From JANXLO01 sp038231295 (GTDB taxonomy: Bacteria > Armatimonadota > Chthonomonadetes > Chthonomonadales > Chthonomonadaceae), in assembly GCA_038231295.1 (NCBI GenBank), contig JBBRLP010000005.1, forward strand, positions 1-64,000: a stretch of 64,000 nt of DNA, given 5' to 3'. The notes beneath the pieces are model-generated. The model saw only the letters and a list, made by a program, of their open reading frames with translations. It was not told the origin of the DNA and did not search any database. The position numbers were made by a program, and so were the translations under genes. Position 1 is the first letter of the stretch; each line of letters opens with the position of its first letter. Below are positions 26,601-33,086 of the stretch, piece after piece.

Positions 26601-27075
26601 AAGCATAGCGCAGGAGCGGAGCGGGCAGCAGGAACTCGGCGGCGAAGGTGTTGGCCTCGGTTTCCCGCCGTTCCGCCGGGCTGTAGCCCTCGGCCACCTG
26701 CATCGCCTGTGTTAGGGAGGGGATAAGGAGCAGGACAAGCTGGTCTTCGTCGGTAGTGAACTCGTCCCGCTGGGAATCGTGAAGCCAGTGATGGGCAAAC
26801 TCATGCGCCTGCGAGAATCGCTGGAGTCGGGCCATGCGGTCGGAATCCGGCGCGGCGTAGTAGATGCTGTCGTGATCGCGAATCAGCACTGCCCGTGCGC
26901 CCATCAGCAGCGCGTCGTCCGGTGAGAGCGGATAGCAGCCCAGCCCGGTATCTTCCGACGCCAGCGCCAGCAGATGCTCGGCAGGGAGCAGACGCATCTG
27001 GGCAGGAGCCGTTCCGCCTCTCAATCGGAAATGCTCCTGCCGCGCTCGCTGTCGGATGGGCGCAAGATTTGCCAT
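23605..27075 (-). CDS. ImmA/IrrE metallopeptidase fused to UvrD-type helicase
   Basis: The 1156-residue protein has three parts. Residues about 1-190 are an ImmA/IrrE zinc peptidase: HEFAHH (91-96) plus the downstream glutamates in RRETEANTFAAEFLLPAP (136-153). Residues about 215-880 are an SF1 helicase: DAGPGTGKTRTLVARACHLL (Walker A from 236), LLDYGDLLMRS, HVLADEYQDVN, GDLRQAIYRFRGASP, NYRSD, MTVHQSKGLEFPVVYLPNL and FFVALSRARNHLVLSRP. The C-terminal part resembles an AddB/Cas4-type PD-(D/E)xK domain with cluster cysteines (YRDCPRRYFY; KCALCPFFFLCPA), but the catalytic D-ExK line is eroded (VAVDAAE then RVVRHLRRR). It ends an operon with an HTH protein and a sigma factor (gaps 6 and 2 bases). 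Role inferred: DNA-damage or foreign-DNA sensing coupled to cleavage of a regulator. Confidence 0.85.
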   Translation of the reverse strand: MANLAPIRQRARQEHFRLRGGTAPAQMRLLPAEHLLALASEDTGLGCYPLSPDDALLMGARAVLIRDHDSIYYAAPDSDRMARLQRFSQAHEFAHHWLHDSQRDEFTTDEDQLVLLLIPSLTQAMQVAEGYSPAERRETEANTFAAEFLLPAPLLRYAFLEQNLNALQIAELVGVTESCVLSQLAQALLLPAAHEPPVTIDGNTALVRKPVSAAEGLDADQTEAALLESGPALIDAGPGTGKTRTLVARACHLLTERNLPPERLLALTFSNKAAEEMRTRLREQVGKRAEQVWIGTFHAFGFELLRKDGQRIGLPNQPQLLQTSDAVELLNTHLDRLHLHELEYLHDPTLPFPDILRCISRAKDECVTPEGYRELAERQWNNAADEEARIKAVRSREVAQVYAVYEALQRERGLLDYGDLLMRSVELLDTCPEVRLRWQQQFAHVLADEYQDVNRACAFLLQRLVGAGEGFWAVGDLRQAIYRFRGASPANVREFDRDFPGGKRLRLGTNYRSDVAIVSLFSGFAVAMSQEMAEANAPAERLTLWKPQRGEAALTPLMRADADDEDAQADGMAAQIRHFQETGIALEEQAILVCTNAQAADLAEGLERRGIATQHLGSLFERSEVKDMLALTALTCEPHGATLRRVAQFPEYAIPPEDVTLLLEEAKERRHPFPQALSLAESLPGLAAEGRAGMRRLWAHLKPIVRKRDVWTLLARYLFETSGYLRPLLAAGTVEAVQRMLALSQLLTFAQGLTERLQPREDETQPQLFLRHLRQLILCGEERSARTPGGVEGLPAVRLMTVHQSKGLEFPVVYLPNLNKGQFPARGSSGMVSPPPELLGDDADEAKADGADCLFFVALSRARNHLVLSRPLRRGDSATAPSSLLERLNPALTACDAARIEWPRLLPDAPSAAPVPELATSPQLSLWEVDTYRDCPRRYFYQQVAKLPRPEETSAYLHFHSSLKETMQWVRAERASGRTPSQDDAESQLRSVWAQQFGGEESAQSRLLHAHAETMLANAFHDLSGAANETPNLRLVARLEHGEVEVAVDAAETLSDGGLRVVRHLRRRIKKTDHTDERLALIRHAAEQSDPTRPVRLELVSLATRETKEVKPSLRYEPARVEKYNAALHGIRAGHFPPEPEERKCALCPFFFLCPA

Positions 27076-27081
27076 ACGAGA

Positions 27082-27714
27082 CTAGCCTTCCGGTGCGTTC
27101 AGCCAGAGGGTCTTTTGCGCCTCACTCATCCCCGGACAGCCGCGAATAGCGTCTTCAAAACTCTCCTGCGCCAATACCTGCGGGGCGGCATCGCCCGTAT
27201 ACCGATAGGCGGCGCTGCTCGCCAGGGTCGGAGGCTGACGCAGATAGTCCTGCACAGTGTTCAGGCTGACTTCCAGCGTCTCCGCCAGTTTCTGGAGGAG
27301 GGCATCGGGCAGCGTGGCGAATTGAAGCAGCCGCTGGTCTAGTTTCGAAACTATCGGCATTCCGACGCCGAGCCGTTTCGCCACTTCGGGCAGCCGCAAT
27401 CCGCGCCGTTTCGCGCCCTCTGCCAGACTATTGAGAGGTGTCCGCGCCATGCCGTATTTCGCCCGCATCTCCGCAACGACAGCGCGGCCCACCCTGCCAA
27501 GGCGGGCCACTTCGGCGGCTTCGCCGGGCAGCGAATAGGCGGATTCCAGCAGCGGCAGTTCGGAAGCCCATTGCCCGAGATCGTCTGCGAACGTCGGGTA
27601 GTCGGCAATCCAGTCGCGGAGCGGGCGAGGAGCGGCCTCCTCACGGTCCTTGCGCCAGAGAACGTAGAGTGTCTGTCGCTCAATAGGCAGGTTATTGTGA
27701 TTTGCAGTTACCAT
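27082..27714 (-). CDS. HTH regulator-like protein of peptidase-helicase operon
   Basis: The 210-residue protein has an unassigned N-terminal half (DWIADYPTFADDLGQWASEL) and a central segment with Xre-like helix-turn-helix character (LRLPEVAKRLGVGMPIVSKL, about residues 107-126) followed by a second helix pair (LPDALLQKLAETLEVSLNTV) that also reads like an HTH. In known ImmA/ImmR and IrrE/DdrO pairs the peptidase cleaves the adjacent Xre-type repressor; by position this protein is the natural substrate of the fused peptidase downstream. GAGG lies six bases before the ATG at 27714, two bases after the sigma-factor stop. Repressor function is inference. Confidence 0.65.
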   Translation of the reverse strand: MVTANHNNLPIERQTLYVLWRKDREEAAPRPLRDWIADYPTFADDLGQWASELPLLESAYSLPGEAAEVARLGRVGRAVVAEMRAKYGMARTPLNSLAEGAKRRGLRLPEVAKRLGVGMPIVSKLDQRLLQFATLPDALLQKLAETLEVSLNTVQDYLRQPPTLASSAAYRYTGDAAPQVLAQESFEDAIRGCPGMSEAQKTLWLNAPEG

Positions 27715-27716
27715 TT

Positions 27717-28505
27717 CTATCCTCGATCACCTTCTCGAAGCGGCTCATCGGCTCGCCAGCTTTTCAGTCGTTTCTCCGCACTCTCCAGACGGTTTCGCAC
27801 CGTCCTGTCGGTCACATTCAGATATTTCGCGATCTCGTCCTGCGTCCACTGCTCGTAGTGAAACAGGACAAATACTTTGCGCTGATCTACGGACAGCAGA
27901 CGCAGCGCCTCGGCTATCAGCGCCCGCTCCTCGGAGGTAGTACGGGTCGGGGCGGCAATATTGCCCATATAGTCAAGCGGCCTGCCGTCTTCACTCTCCC
28001 CGCTGTCCGGGACAAATTCGTTCTGCGCGACATGGTGATATTTCTGTGCGAAGTTGGAGATTTTGCAGTCCAGGCAGTACCAGAACCGCACTTCCCAGAA
28101 CTCGTCTCCTGTCTCTCCGCTCAGCAGGGCCGTGAACATATGGCTCAGAATATCGTGATAGCAGTCGTCGCGCTGCGTCTCCGAGAGATACGACCAGCGG
28201 CGCAGTTTCCGGGCAACGCTCTTGCGGCAGCGTTCCTCCAGAATCTCCATGAGGTCGCCTGCCTCACTGCCCGCGCCGCTGCGGTGGTATTCGCGGATAA
28301 AATAGACCAGAGCCTCTTCGCTGACAAAGCCCTCCTGCGTATACTCCGCAATCTGCACACGTCGCCAGAACTCGCCACGCCCGCAGCAGAGCAGGCTTTC
28401 CACCTGCTGAATGACCTTCGGTTCGCGATACCATTTGCCGGACGCCAACGCCTGAACCATAGGCGCACTCGTCTGGTCCGAACCGATGGGGGGTCTCTGC
28501 TGCAT
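27717..28505 (-). CDS. Sigma-70 family (ECF-like) RNA polymerase sigma factor
   Basis: The protein (262 residues from ATG 28505) has a clear C-terminal region 4: LRLLSVDQRKVFVLFHYEQW, then the helix-turn-helix TQDEIAKYLNVTDRTVRNRL, about residues 200-245. A middle stretch (YLSETQRDDCYHDILSHMFT, EVRFWYCLDCKISNF) fits region 2. About 70 N-terminal residues, rich in Trp/Arg/Glu, have no assignment. A GTG at 28529 with GAAAGG ten bases upstream is an equally possible start. It is the first gene of the operon with the HTH protein and the peptidase-helicase, so it may drive that operon or its target regulon. No anti-sigma gene is next to it. Confidence 0.75.
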   Translation of the reverse strand: MQQRPPIGSDQTSAPMVQALASGKWYREPKVIQQVESLLCCGRGEFWRRVQIAEYTQEGFVSEEALVYFIREYHRSGAGSEAGDLMEILEERCRKSVARKLRRWSYLSETQRDDCYHDILSHMFTALLSGETGDEFWEVRFWYCLDCKISNFAQKYHHVAQNEFVPDSGESEDGRPLDYMGNIAAPTRTTSEERALIAEALRLLSVDQRKVFVLFHYEQWTQDEIAKYLNVTDRTVRNRLESAEKRLKSWRADEPLREGDRG

Positions 28506-28573
28506 CGCCTCGCATTCCTTCCTGCTCACGTTCGTGCGGCCTTTCTGCTTCCCTACTCAGGCCGTGCCTGCGG

Positions 28574-28629
28574 AAACCGGAAACACAGGTCAACAATTTT
28601 TTTCGCGCCTTCCTCCGCGCTTCCGGTTT
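28574..28629. promoter_or_regulatory. Spaced inverted repeat, possible operator
   Basis: AAACCGGAA at 28574-28582 and its exact complement TTCCGGTTT at 28621-28629 are 38 bases apart, in the 196-base gap between the divergent sigma-factor operon and the small gene before lexA. A TTGACC lies on the minus strand between them without a clear -10. Confidence 0.4.
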
Positions 28630-28701
28630 GGGATTGGTTGCCGGAGTGAGAAAGAGAAGGCAGAGGAAAGAAGGCAGCCTTCGATAGATGGGAGTGAAGT
28701 G

Positions 28702-29004
28702 ATGCAGACCGAATTCACCTTGAGTGACATCTATGAAGAGATAGCGGAACAGTTGGCGACCGCCCGCACCAAAGCCCTGATGGGTGAACACTGCGAAGCG
28801 CTCGGCGTCCTTCAGGCCGCTTCTCTCGAATATACCCGATTTCGTGACGTGCTGTCGGCGTATCCCGGATTCCATGCCCTGGAACATTCCCTGAATGCCA
28901 CCCTGAGCGCATTACATACGGACTACGAGCGGGAAGCAGGCAGCCATGAGCAGGCGGGAGAGCAAAATGCCCGCAACCGGAAGCGAACTCGCAAAGCGGC
29001 TTAG
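28702..29004 (+). CDS. Small helical protein upstream of lexA, 100 aa
   Basis: I do not recognise the family. The 100-residue protein is acidic and helix-rich (FTLSDIYEEIAEQLATARTK, EALGVLQAASLEYTRFRDVL, LEHSLNATLSALHTDYE) and ends in a basic tail (NARNRKRTRKAA). The ATG at 28702 follows GGAGTG by six bases. It lies between the divergent sigma/HTH/peptidase-helicase operon and lexA (188 bases downstream), which has its own promoter. The position suggests a link to the DNA-damage response, but nothing in the sequence proves it. Confidence 0.6.
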   Translation: MQTEFTLSDIYEEIAEQLATARTKALMGEHCEALGVLQAASLEYTRFRDVLSAYPGFHALEHSLNATLSALHTDYEREAGSHEQAGEQNARNRKRTRKAA

Positions 29005-29114
29005 ATTCCGGGGAGGAGACCGTGTTTTCCTCCCCAAAATTCCCCCTAACCCGACAAATATACAGCGTTATTCATCAAGGCGACAAAAATGCGTGTCTTT
29101 TCGCCGTCTCCCTC

Positions 29115-29144
29115 TTGACAGCGGGTAAAAACGTGGTGTATAGT
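29115..29144 (+). promoter_or_regulatory. lexA promoter
   Basis: TTGACA (29115-29120), an 18-base spacer and TATAGT (29139-29144) form a near-consensus sigma-70 promoter about 49 bases before the lexA ATG. I cannot name a LexA box with confidence; half-palindromes GACA-8-TGTC just upstream (about 29081-29096) and GAAC-8-GTAC downstream (about 29159-29174) are candidates. Confidence 0.85.
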
Positions 29145-29192
29145 AGACGGGAGTGCGTGAACTATTATACGTACAGGGGAGGATTCGGAGAG

Positions 29193-29831
29193 ATGACAAG
29201 AGGACTGACCGACAAACAAGAAAAAATTCTGACGTTCGTGCTGGACTATGTGAACGACAAAGGCTACCCGCCGAGCATCCGCGAAATCGGCAACCACTTC
29301 GAGATTTCCAGCCTGCGCGGCGTCACCGTGCATCTCGATGCGCTGGAGCGTAAGGGATATATCAAACGCGCCAACACGGCCCGTGCCATCACCGTTATCG
29401 GCAAGACCGGCTCGACCGCACCGGGCCGTAACGTCATGCTCGTTCCGCTGATCGGCACCATCGCCGCCGGTGTTCCCATCATGGCGACCCAGAACATCGA
29501 AGGCCACATTCCCGTTCCGCAGGAGATGGTCGGCAATATGAACAACGTGTTCGCCCTCCAGGTCAAAGGCGACTCGATGATCGGCGCTCACATCATGCCG
29601 CGTGATCTCGTTATCATCAAAGAGCAGCGCACCGCCGACAATGGCGACCTGGTAGCCTTCCTGATCGGCGACGAAGCGACCGTGAAGCACATTCAGTTCA
29701 CCGGCGAAGGCGTTCGTCTGCTGGCTTCCAATCCCGCCTACGAGCCAATCGAAGTCCGGCGCGAGGATAGTCACATCATCGGCAAGGTCATCGGCCTGAT
29801 CCGCAACTACGACGGTCCTCTAAACTTCTGA
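29193..29831 (+). CDS. lexA: SOS repressor LexA
   Basis: The 212-residue repressor silences DNA-damage genes until RecA filaments trigger self-cleavage. The N-terminal winged helix is TDKQEKILTFVLDYV to REIGNHFEISSLRGVTVHLD; the recognition helix SSLRGVTVHLDAL resembles the Gram-positive type SxxxVxxHLxxL. The cleavage site Ala-Gly is in IGTIAAGVPIMA; the serine-lysine dyad is GDSMIG and ATVKHI. AGGGGAGG lies ten bases before the ATG at 29193; an upstream open frame from 29022 is ignored because it spans the promoter. It is followed by a terminator shared with rplL. Confidence 0.95.
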   Translation: MTRGLTDKQEKILTFVLDYVNDKGYPPSIREIGNHFEISSLRGVTVHLDALERKGYIKRANTARAITVIGKTGSTAPGRNVMLVPLIGTIAAGVPIMATQNIEGHIPVPQEMVGNMNNVFALQVKGDSMIGAHIMPRDLVIIKEQRTADNGDLVAFLIGDEATVKHIQFTGEGVRLLASNPAYEPIEVRREDSHIIGKVIGLIRNYDGPLNF

Positions 29832-29875
29832 CCTAACGAAGTTCCGCACTCCCCTGTCTTCGGGCGAAGACGTGC

Positions 29876-29911
29876 AAAAGCGCAGGTAACGACACTGTTA
29901 CCTGCGCTTTT
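29876..29911. terminator. Bidirectional terminator between lexA and rplL
   Basis: A perfect 15-bp stem (29876-29890 with 29897-29911, loop GACACT) starts with AAAA and ends with TTTT, so it can serve both convergent genes. Confidence 0.9.
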
Positions 29912-29968
29912 CGTCGCTCCGGTGCAGCGGGAAACCCCACTGCACCGGACAACATCGTGGCCCCGGAA

Positions 29969-30370
29969 CTAACCGGCGGGCTTGATGTCCGCTTTCGCGC
30001 CTTCGCCTTCGAGTTTCTCTTTGAGCGCCTTGGCGTCGTCGGCATTGAGGCCCTCTTTGATCTTGGAGGGAACGCCTTCGACCAGGTCTTTGGCTTCCTT
30101 GAGGCCGAGGCCGGTGATTTCGCGGACAACCTTGATGACGTTGATCTTCTTCTCACCGAAGGAGGTCATCACGACATCGAAGCTGGTGGGCGCTTCGTCC
30201 GCGACCGGGGCTGCAGCGCCACCGCCAGCGGCGGGAGCGGCGGCTACGGCAACTGCAGCGGACGGGGTGACGCCGAACACTTCCTGAAGTTCTTTGGACA
30301 GTTCGGACAGTTCCAGGACGGACATGGATTTGATCGCTTCAACGATCTCGTCTTTGCTAAGAGGCGGCAT
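29969..30370 (-). CDS. rplL: 50S ribosomal protein L7/L12
   Basis: The 133-residue protein is the stalk protein L7/L12 that recruits translational GTPases. It has the N-terminal dimerisation segment (SKDEIVEAIKSMSVLELSEL), an Ala/Gly/Pro hinge (AVAAAPAAGGGAAAPVADE) and the C-terminal factor-binding domain (KKINVIKVVREITGLGLKEA, DLVEGVPSKIKEG). AGGAG precedes the ATG at 30370. It is downstream of rplJ, but rpoB does not follow: the next gene is the convergent lexA. The C-terminal tail GEGAKADIKPAG is slightly longer than usual. Confidence 0.97.
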   Translation of the reverse strand: MPPLSKDEIVEAIKSMSVLELSELSKELQEVFGVTPSAAVAVAAAPAAGGGAAAPVADEAPTSFDVVMTSFGEKKINVIKVVREITGLGLKEAKDLVEGVPSKIKEGLNADDAKALKEKLEGEGAKADIKPAG

Positions 30371-30427
30371 GGATTGATTTCTCCTTCATGCGAATCGGGC
30401 TAGGCAGTTGAGTGAATAGGAACGAAA

Positions 30428-30988
30428 CTAGGCAGCAGCGGCTTCGGAGCCGCCGCCCTTCTGTTCGGCAATCGCGTCAATCGTCAGGACAAAGTCGCTG
30501 ATGATGCTGTTGAGCGTCCCGATAAAGTTGCTGGCGGGGCCGTTCAGGGTGCTGACGAACTGCGAAATGATGACCTCGCGGGAGGGCAGTTTGGACAGCG
30601 CCGTGACCTGGGCAAGGTCGTACACTTTGCCGTCAATGTAGCCGCCCTTGACCTTGACATCCGGCTTGTTCTTCGTGGTTGCCACGAAATCCAGCACCGA
30701 CTTGGCAGGGGCGACGACATCGTTCATCGCGAACACAATCGCGGTCGGCCCGGTGAGAAGTTTATCCAGATCAGGATTGATTTCTCCGCCCATCGCGACT
30801 TTGAGCAGGGTGTTCTTGACGATATGGTACTCGGCGTTGTCTTCGCGAAGTTTGCGGCGGAGTTTGCTGATCTCCGCAACCGTCAGGCCGCGATAGTCCG
30901 TCAGGATCGCTCCCTTGCTCTCCGCGAGGATTTCGCGCAGATCGGAGACGACCAGTTCTTTTCGTGGGCTTGGCTTTGCTATGGGCAT
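30428..30988 (-). CDS. rplJ: 50S ribosomal protein L10
   Basis: The 186-residue protein anchors the L7/L12 stalk on the 50S subunit and, with L12, usually represses its own leader. Conserved parts are ESKGAILTDYRGLTVAEISK, HIVKNTLLKVA and LTGPTAIVFA, followed by the L12-binding C-terminal helix (NFIGTLNSIISDFVLTIDAI). GAGAGAG precedes the ATG at 30988. It is first in a two-gene rplJ-rplL unit with its own strong promoter and a long structured leader; rplK-rplA are not adjacent. Confidence 0.97.
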   Translation of the reverse strand: MPIAKPSPRKELVVSDLREILAESKGAILTDYRGLTVAEISKLRRKLREDNAEYHIVKNTLLKVAMGGEINPDLDKLLTGPTAIVFAMNDVVAPAKSVLDFVATTKNKPDVKVKGGYIDGKVYDLAQVTALSKLPSREVIISQFVSTLNGPASNFIGTLNSIISDFVLTIDAIAEQKGGGSEAAAA

Positions 30989-31245
30989 AGGGTCTCTCTC
31001 GTTTCCCTGAGTTCACCGCGAAAGTTCACGGTGGGAAGTAGTGCAGGCGCTAAAAAACCGGGCCTTCACCCCTTCGCGCTGAAAGCGCAGACGGCGGCGA
31101 ATCCCGGCGGCAGGGCAAACCCTGACACACTAAAACTGTTGGATTCGACTCGACCTCGGCAGGCTCCCTGCGGGAATTAAGTCCGCCCCTGAGGTGCGGA
31201 CACCGGCTGTCTGCGGTGAGCGAAGCATTCGCTATGGATTTAACA
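30989..31245 (-). ncRNA. L10-type ribosomal protein leader
   Basis: About 255 nt separate the promoter at 31252-31280 from rplJ. The transcript contains AATTCCCGCAGGGAGCC then CCTGCCGAGGT, wording I associate with L10 leaders (the L10-L12 binding kink-turn region), several hairpins, and an attenuator (31052-31107). The assignment is by resemblance and position. Confidence 0.6.
31052..31107 (-). terminator. Attenuator in rplJ leader
   Basis: On the minus strand, CCGGGATTCGCC pairs with GGTGAAGGCCCGG, enclosing a small hairpin GCGC-TTTCA-GCGC, and is followed directly by six T. This is an intrinsic terminator inside the leader, suited to L10-controlled attenuation. Confidence 0.7.
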
Positions 31246-31251
31246 CAAATT

Positions 31252-31280
31252 AGTATGCCACGATCCGCACCCACTGTCAA
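31252..31280 (-). promoter_or_regulatory. rplJ-rplL promoter
   Basis: On the minus strand TTGACA (31280-31275), a 17-base spacer and CATACT (31257-31252) form a near-consensus sigma-70 promoter. Confidence 0.85.
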
Positions 31281-31291
31281 GTCAATACACG

Positions 31292-31358
31292 ACAAAAAAT
31301 CCCAGTAAGGGCGCTGCTTGCTGCACTTTCGATTGGCATAGGTGCAGCAAGCCGCGCC
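31292..31358 (-). terminator. Terminator of MATE gene
   Basis: On the minus strand a long stem (31342-31358 with 31310-31326, one bulge) is followed ten bases later by TTTTTTG. It lies 40 bases after the MATE stop codon and just before the rplJ promoter. Confidence 0.65.
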
Positions 31359-31399
31359 GACAAACCGTTATCTGGGCGCAGCGAGCGCCGCCTCTGCGG

Positions 31400-32923
31400 T
31401 TAGACTTTGATCTTTTTCCACTTCCCGGAGCGGAAAAGCCCGTAGGTCATAAAGCCGCCAATAATCGTCGTGAGGCAGATAGAAAGCCAGGCACCGTGCG
31501 TGTTCTGGTGGAGGGTAAACATGAGAAAATAGGCCAGCGGCAGACGCAGAAACCACATGGTGAAAAGGGTGATATAGGTCGGTCGGATGGTGTCGCCTGC
31601 ACCCTGCAAGGCTCCAATCAGCACCATCGAGATTCCCAGAAACGGTTCACTGAAGGCGTTGAGGCGGAGGTAGTCGGCACCAAGGCGCAATACGGTCGGG
31701 TCGTGGGTGAAGAGGCGCGTCAGCGGCGCCGCAAACGTGAAGAAGACAATTGCCATGAAGGTCATCACGGCGACTGATTGCTGCGAAGCAGCCCAGGCGT
31801 AGCGTTCCGCCCGCTCCGTATCCTTTGCTCCGAGGCTCTGCCCGACGAGCGCGGAGGCCGCGACGCTGTAGCCAAAACCGGGCATGAAGGCAATGCCCTC
31901 CGCCCTCAGCCCTATCTGCATTGCCGCCACGCCTGCCGATCCTTCCAGCGTTCGCGCCAGCAGTCCCGTGAAGGACATCATGCCCAGATTGCGTATCAGG
32001 GCTTGGAGCGCGGCGGGGATGCCTATTTTCAGAATACGCCAGGCCCATTCCGTGGTCAGCACGAGATGCTCCCGGTGCAGCCTGCTTCGCAGAGGGGAGT
32101 GGCGCAGCATCGTATACAGATAGAACAGACAGCCTACCCAGACCGAGGAGGAGAGGGCGATTCCGGCTCCCTGCACACCCAGATGCGGAAAACCTAGCCT
32201 GCCATAGATCAGAACTGCGTTCCCGGAGATGTGGACAGCGATGGTGACACAGGTGATGAGCATAGGGGTTCGTGTGTCGCCAAGCCCTCGAAACGCGCCC
32301 ATGAGCGCATTCATCACAAACAGGGGCAGCGCACAGGTGAGGGCGGCGGTCAGGAACTGTACGCACAGCGTGGCCGATTCAGGACTGCGATGCGAGTCCA
32401 GCATGAGGGCAACCATCGGCGCACGTCCCACATAGGTCAGCGTTCCGAAGACGAAGGCGAGAACGAAACTCAGGGTCAGTGACTGCCCTATCGCCATCAC
32501 CGCCTGCTGCGGCTCTTTCGCGCCCGTGAAGCGTGCGACCAGAGCCGTAGTGCCGACCGAAACGCCCATCGCCAGTGAGATCAAGAGGAAGATGATACTG
32601 CCGCCGACCCCTGTCGCAGCCAGCGCCGCCGCGCCATTCGGCAGATGCCCGACAAAAAAGACATCCATCAGGCTATTGAACGTCTGGAGCAGCATCGTCA
32701 GTACGGAAGGCCAGGCGAGCGTCCAGACGGTCAGATGAAGCTGACGGGGCGTTGGCGGCGGGGCAGGTATAAAAACAGGCGCGGATGCGGTTGTTGTGAG
32801 AGGTATCCCCTGTCCTGCGTCCTGCTCAAGGGCCTGCAACACATCTCCTGAAATTACATCGCAGGGGGGCAAACCATCCGACTGCTCCTCAGCATTGAGG
32901 ATTGGGTGTGGCGGCGTAGACAT
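31400..32923 (-). CDS. MATE family efflux transporter
   Basis: The 507-residue protein is a MATE multidrug/organic cation antiporter with about twelve membrane helices. The family signature is in the first helices: WTLAWPSVLTMLLQTFNSLM, DVFFVGHLPNGAAALAATGV, then a mirrored second half with GFGYSVAASALVGQSLGAKD. It has a 55-residue hydrophilic, proline-rich N-terminal extension not usual for NorM proteins. AAGGAG lies four bases before the ATG at 32923. The 5' leader can form a long-range pair (32932-32939 with 32994-33001). Substrate unknown. Confidence 0.9.
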   Translation of the reverse strand: MSTPPHPILNAEEQSDGLPPCDVISGDVLQALEQDAGQGIPLTTTASAPVFIPAPPPTPRQLHLTVWTLAWPSVLTMLLQTFNSLMDVFFVGHLPNGAAALAATGVGGSIIFLLISLAMGVSVGTTALVARFTGAKEPQQAVMAIGQSLTLSFVLAFVFGTLTYVGRAPMVALMLDSHRSPESATLCVQFLTAALTCALPLFVMNALMGAFRGLGDTRTPMLITCVTIAVHISGNAVLIYGRLGFPHLGVQGAGIALSSSVWVGCLFYLYTMLRHSPLRSRLHREHLVLTTEWAWRILKIGIPAALQALIRNLGMMSFTGLLARTLEGSAGVAAMQIGLRAEGIAFMPGFGYSVAASALVGQSLGAKDTERAERYAWAASQQSVAVMTFMAIVFFTFAAPLTRLFTHDPTVLRLGADYLRLNAFSEPFLGISMVLIGALQGAGDTIRPTYITLFTMWFLRLPLAYFLMFTLHQNTHGAWLSICLTTIIGGFMTYGLFRSGKWKKIKV

Positions 32924-32931
32924 CAGACTCC

Positions 32932-33001
32932 TTCGTATCTCCCTCTACCGGGAACAGGGAGTCGAACGACGCCCTTACAGCACTTGCCTTTCTGATACGA
33001 A
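32932..33001 (-). promoter_or_regulatory. Structured leader of MATE gene
   Basis: TTCGTATC at 32932-32939 is the exact complement of GATACGAA at 32994-33001, enclosing a small hairpin (32939-32944 with 32956-32961). The 3' arm touches the Shine-Dalgarno of the MATE gene. It matches no riboswitch class I can name. Confidence 0.4.
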
Positions 33002-33086
33002 TAGAAGGCTGAGAGGGTTCAATCTGAGCGCATTGGAAGCCATACTTCCTGTAGATGAAAGTGGCGATGCAGTGCCAGGTTCAAAG

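Noticed and set aside
32940..33010. tRNA-like string GTTCGACTCCC on the minus strand
   Set aside because: T-arm bases do not pair, and no acceptor or anticodon stem can be formed around it.
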